NCBI GenBank assembly: GCA_023389315.1
Contig: JAEWEQ010000063.1
Coordinates: 1 to 42,612, forward strand
Origin: Actinomycetes bacterium
GTDB lineage: Bacteria; Actinomycetota; Actinomycetes; Actinomycetales; Actinomycetaceae
Reading direction: 5' to 3'
Length of the DNA: 42,612 bases
Shown here: piece by piece, positions 40,708 through 42,612 of the stretch
Numbering within the stretch: the first letter of the stretch is position 1
Layout: every line of letters starts with the position of its first letter
The notes under the pieces: generated by a model
Database searches by the model: none
What the model was told of the DNA's origin: nothing
What the model saw: the letters and a program-made list of their open reading frames with translations, nothing else
Translations under genes and position numbers: made by a program

Positions 40708-42612
40708 TTACCGGTCTTTGAACCACCAGCGGGCACCAACGCCGCGGTAGGCGAGTCTGCGCACCGGGGTGGGCACCCACCGGTATGACGCTCGGATAGC
40801 AAGGTTGCGCCAATACTGAGAGGAGTTGGTAAAGCCAATCTGGTGGAAGGCATTTTGCAAGAGCACTTCGCTTTGCCACAGTTCTTTCCCGCCTCGGCGC
40901 CGGTAGGCGCCTGCTCCCACGCGGTAGGCGACCAGTGGTTCAGCTAGGTTAGCGCAGCGTGCGCCCACGCTGATCATCCGAGCGAACAGCCAGTAGTCCT
41001 CCATTTTTCCGCATTCTTGGTAACCGCCGGCCGCTTCCACCACGGATTTACGCATCATCACGCTGGGGTGGTTGAAGGGATCGCGGAAGCGAGCCGTTTG
41101 CACAATATGATCGTGTTCCGTGGGGTGCAGGCGCACCAGTCCCCACTGCATTTCGTCCTCAGTGAACTCCGCGATGGCGGTTCCCACCAGGTCATAGTCG
41201 CGCATGAGGGGGAGTTGGCGTGCGAAGCGGTGCGGTAAAGAAATGTCATCAGCATCGGCGCGAGCCACCAGCGAGTCCGGGCAGTGCTGCATTCCGTTGG
41301 CGAGGGCGTTCGCCAGGCCACCATTTTCCGCTAGCTTCACAACTTTCACCGGTTGGCCGGCGATTTCAGGGGCCTGGTCAATTTGCATCTGCAGTTCGGG
41401 GTCGACCGGGCCATCTTGCACCAGCACGATGTGATCGGGCTTGAGCTTCTGGTCGCGGCTTACCGACACCAGGGAACGGGTGAAGAAGTCAGCGTTGTCA
41501 CCAGCGTAGACGCTCATCAAAACTGTGAAGGGTTCTGGCTGGTCGAGTTGGTCTGGCTGAGCAAAGGGGGCGCGTTGGCCTTGCTGGCCTGACCAATCCG
41601 CCGGGTCGGGGCCGCCCGCGGCACTTGAGCTACCCTCCCCACCGGCTGCAAGACCAGCGGGAATCGGCAACCCCAAGTGTTGCAAGCGAAGTCGCGCGAG
41701 GGTGCGAACGTCCTCCCCCACCGGCGTATCACCCAGCACCGTAAGCGTGGGGCGCGCCGCCGCGAGCCCAGCTTTCAAACCTTCCCAACCGTATTTCGCC
41801 AACTCGGCGCCCTGGTCACTACCGGCCAGGGTCTGTGCCCAGCGCAGCGCGGTGCGCCCCCCGTAGAGCACTCGCTCCAGCGGATTCAGCGCATCAGAGC
41901 GGGTGTAGGTCCATACCTTGTTGCGGGTTTCGTTCACGAATCGCGGCCCCGGATCGGCGGAGGAATCTCCGAACACCTTGGTGCGGTGTTCCACCACCGA
42001 AGCCGGCACGTACAGCCCGATGCGGCGACGCAACAGGCGCGCGGTGTATTCGAAGTCGTCATTCCACAGGAAGAAGTCCGCCACCGGCAGGCCTTCTTCC
42101 ACAATCGCGCGCGCGTCGATGAGGATCGACACGAAGGAGGCGGTGCGGATAGCTTGGGCACCCACTTGTTCGGCTCGCTCACGCAGTTCGCGGCTGAGCA
42201 GGGGGCGGCGGCGAGGACGGTTCATGGGGTGTTCGCGACCATCAACCCACACCGCTTTCGACGCCAATACCGCCGGGGTCCCAGGGTAGTTGGCGCGAGC
42301 GGACAGCAGTGCTTCCAAAGCAGCGTCAGTGGGGATAGTGTCATCGTCCATGATCCACACCAAGTCGGCGCGCTGCGTCACCACCGCGCGCGCAATGCCG
42401 GCGGCGAAGCCCCCCGCTCCCCCCAGGTTGCGAGGCATGGTTAATACTTCAGTGACGACTGCGTGTTCGCGCGCGACCAACGCGGAATCGTCAGTGGAGG
42501 CATTGTCGATAACCACCACTGCGTCCGCCCGGCGAGTCTGGGCAGCTAAACCATCGAGGGTCTGTTGCAAAAGTTCCTGGCGGTTCCAGGCCACCACCAC
42601 CGCCACTACCCG
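40708..42612 (-). CDS. Double GT2 glycosyltransferase (GlfT1-like plus second GT2), 5' end beyond window
   Basis: The frame is open to the right edge; 634 residues are visible and only a few are missing, because the first strand (V-V-A-V-V-V-A-W-N-R) is already in view. The first GT2 domain (about 1-300) has PRNLGGAGGFAAGI, D89-D-D91 in WIMDDDTIP, and FFLWNDDFEYTARL. This pattern is shared with galactofuranosyltransferase GlfT1 and rhamnosyltransferases. After a Gly/Pro/Gln-rich linker (about 320-358) comes a second GT2 domain (FTVLMSVYAGDN, A-D-A-D-D near 450, G-K-M-E-D-Y-W-L-F-A-R). The protein may prime the galactofuranose chain with two sugars. The two activities are inferred from domains and operon context. 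Confidence 0.85.
   Translation of the reverse strand, partial: RVVAVVVAWNRQELLQQTLDGLAAQTRRADAVVVIDNASTDDSALVAREHAVVTEVLTMPRNLGGAGGFAAGIARAVVTQRADLVWIMDDDTIPTDAALEALLSARANYPGTPAVLASKAVWVDGREHPMNRPRRRPLLSRELRERAEQVGAQAIRTASFVSILIDARAIVEEGLPVADFFLWNDDFEYTARLLRRRIGLYVPASVVEHRTKVFGDSSADPGPRFVNETRNKVWTYTRSDALNPLERVLYGGRTALRWAQTLAGSDQGAELAKYGWEGLKAGLAAARPTLTVLGDTPVGEDVRTLARLRLQHLGLPIPAGLAAGGEGSSSAAGGPDPADWSGQQGQRAPFAQPDQLDQPEPFTVLMSVYAGDNADFFTRSLVSVSRDQKLKPDHIVLVQDGPVDPELQMQIDQAPEIAGQPVKVVKLAENGGLANALANGMQHCPDSLVARADADDISLPHRFARQLPLMRDYDLVGTAIAEFTEDEMQWGLVRLHPTEHDHIVQTARFRDPFNHPSVMMRKSVVEAAGGYQECGKMEDYWLFARMISVGARCANLAEPLVAYRVGAGAYRRRGGKELWQSEVLLQNAFHQIGFTNSSQYWRNLAIRASYRWVPTPVRRLAYRGVGARWWFKDR

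Overview
This window looks like part of the chromosome of a moderately high-GC Gram-positive actinobacterium. Whole blocks of gene order are typical of Actinobacteria: secA with hpf, lpqB-mtrB-mtrA, DUF3499, DUF5719, a giant GT2 glycosyltransferase and whiB. A 24-residue bL37 gene, an RsrA/SigH pair and a galactofuranan operon agree with this. Moderate gene sizes, many short overlaps and the absence of mycolate genes in view suggest an Actinomycetaceae-like organism, but the genus cannot be fixed from the sequence. No tRNA, rRNA, CRISPR array, prophage or insertion sequence was seen.

Layout. (1) Positions 1-3400 hold a molybdenum locus: the 3' end of moeA, an HTH-Mop regulator, the molybdate-binding lipoprotein ModA and a fused permease/ATPase ModBC. 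(2) Positions 3400-5331 hold a thiol-stress unit: the micro-gene for ribosomal protein bL37, anti-sigma factor RsrA and its sigma factor, with a DoxX-family gene reading away. (3) Positions 5318-13803 are a mostly forward housekeeping stretch: aroA (with an unusual 42-residue insertion), rsgA, a glutamine amidotransferase (reverse), hisN-like phosphatase, sbcD and sbcC. (4) Positions 13800-17618 hold a DUF6912 gene, a CpaE-like ATPase with a SAF-domain partner, a small excisionase-type HTH protein and an unrecognised conserved-looking protein. (5) Positions 17765-30852 are the conserved actinobacterial core: LysM protein, Rv3235-family protein, secA, hpf, comF, lpqB, mtrB, mtrA, DUF3499, a degenerate metallopeptidase-family protein and DUF5719. 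(6) Positions 30842-35529 hold the 1180-residue membrane glycosyltransferase, whiB and a TIGR03089 gene. (7) Positions 35640-42612 hold a reverse-strand operon for a galactofuranose polymer: a double-GT2 protein (cut by the window edge), UDP-galactopyranose mutase, Wzm-Wzt exporter and a GlfT2-like polymerase.

How it fits together. Much of the window concerns the cell envelope: protein export (SecA), envelope sensing (MtrAB-LpqB), peptidoglycan binding (LysM), WhiB-linked glycosylation and galactan synthesis plus export. No dramatic new mobile or defence system is visible. The strongest unexplained signal is a ten-base word, CGAGGACGGT, found nine times across the window in several reading frames and on both strands, far more than base composition predicts. 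Other points of interest are intergenic tandem repeats before glfT2, a fused GlfT1-like double glycosyltransferase, a CpaE/SAF pair without pilus genes, several probable leaderless starts, and an anti-Shine-Dalgarno-complementary element in the hpf leader.
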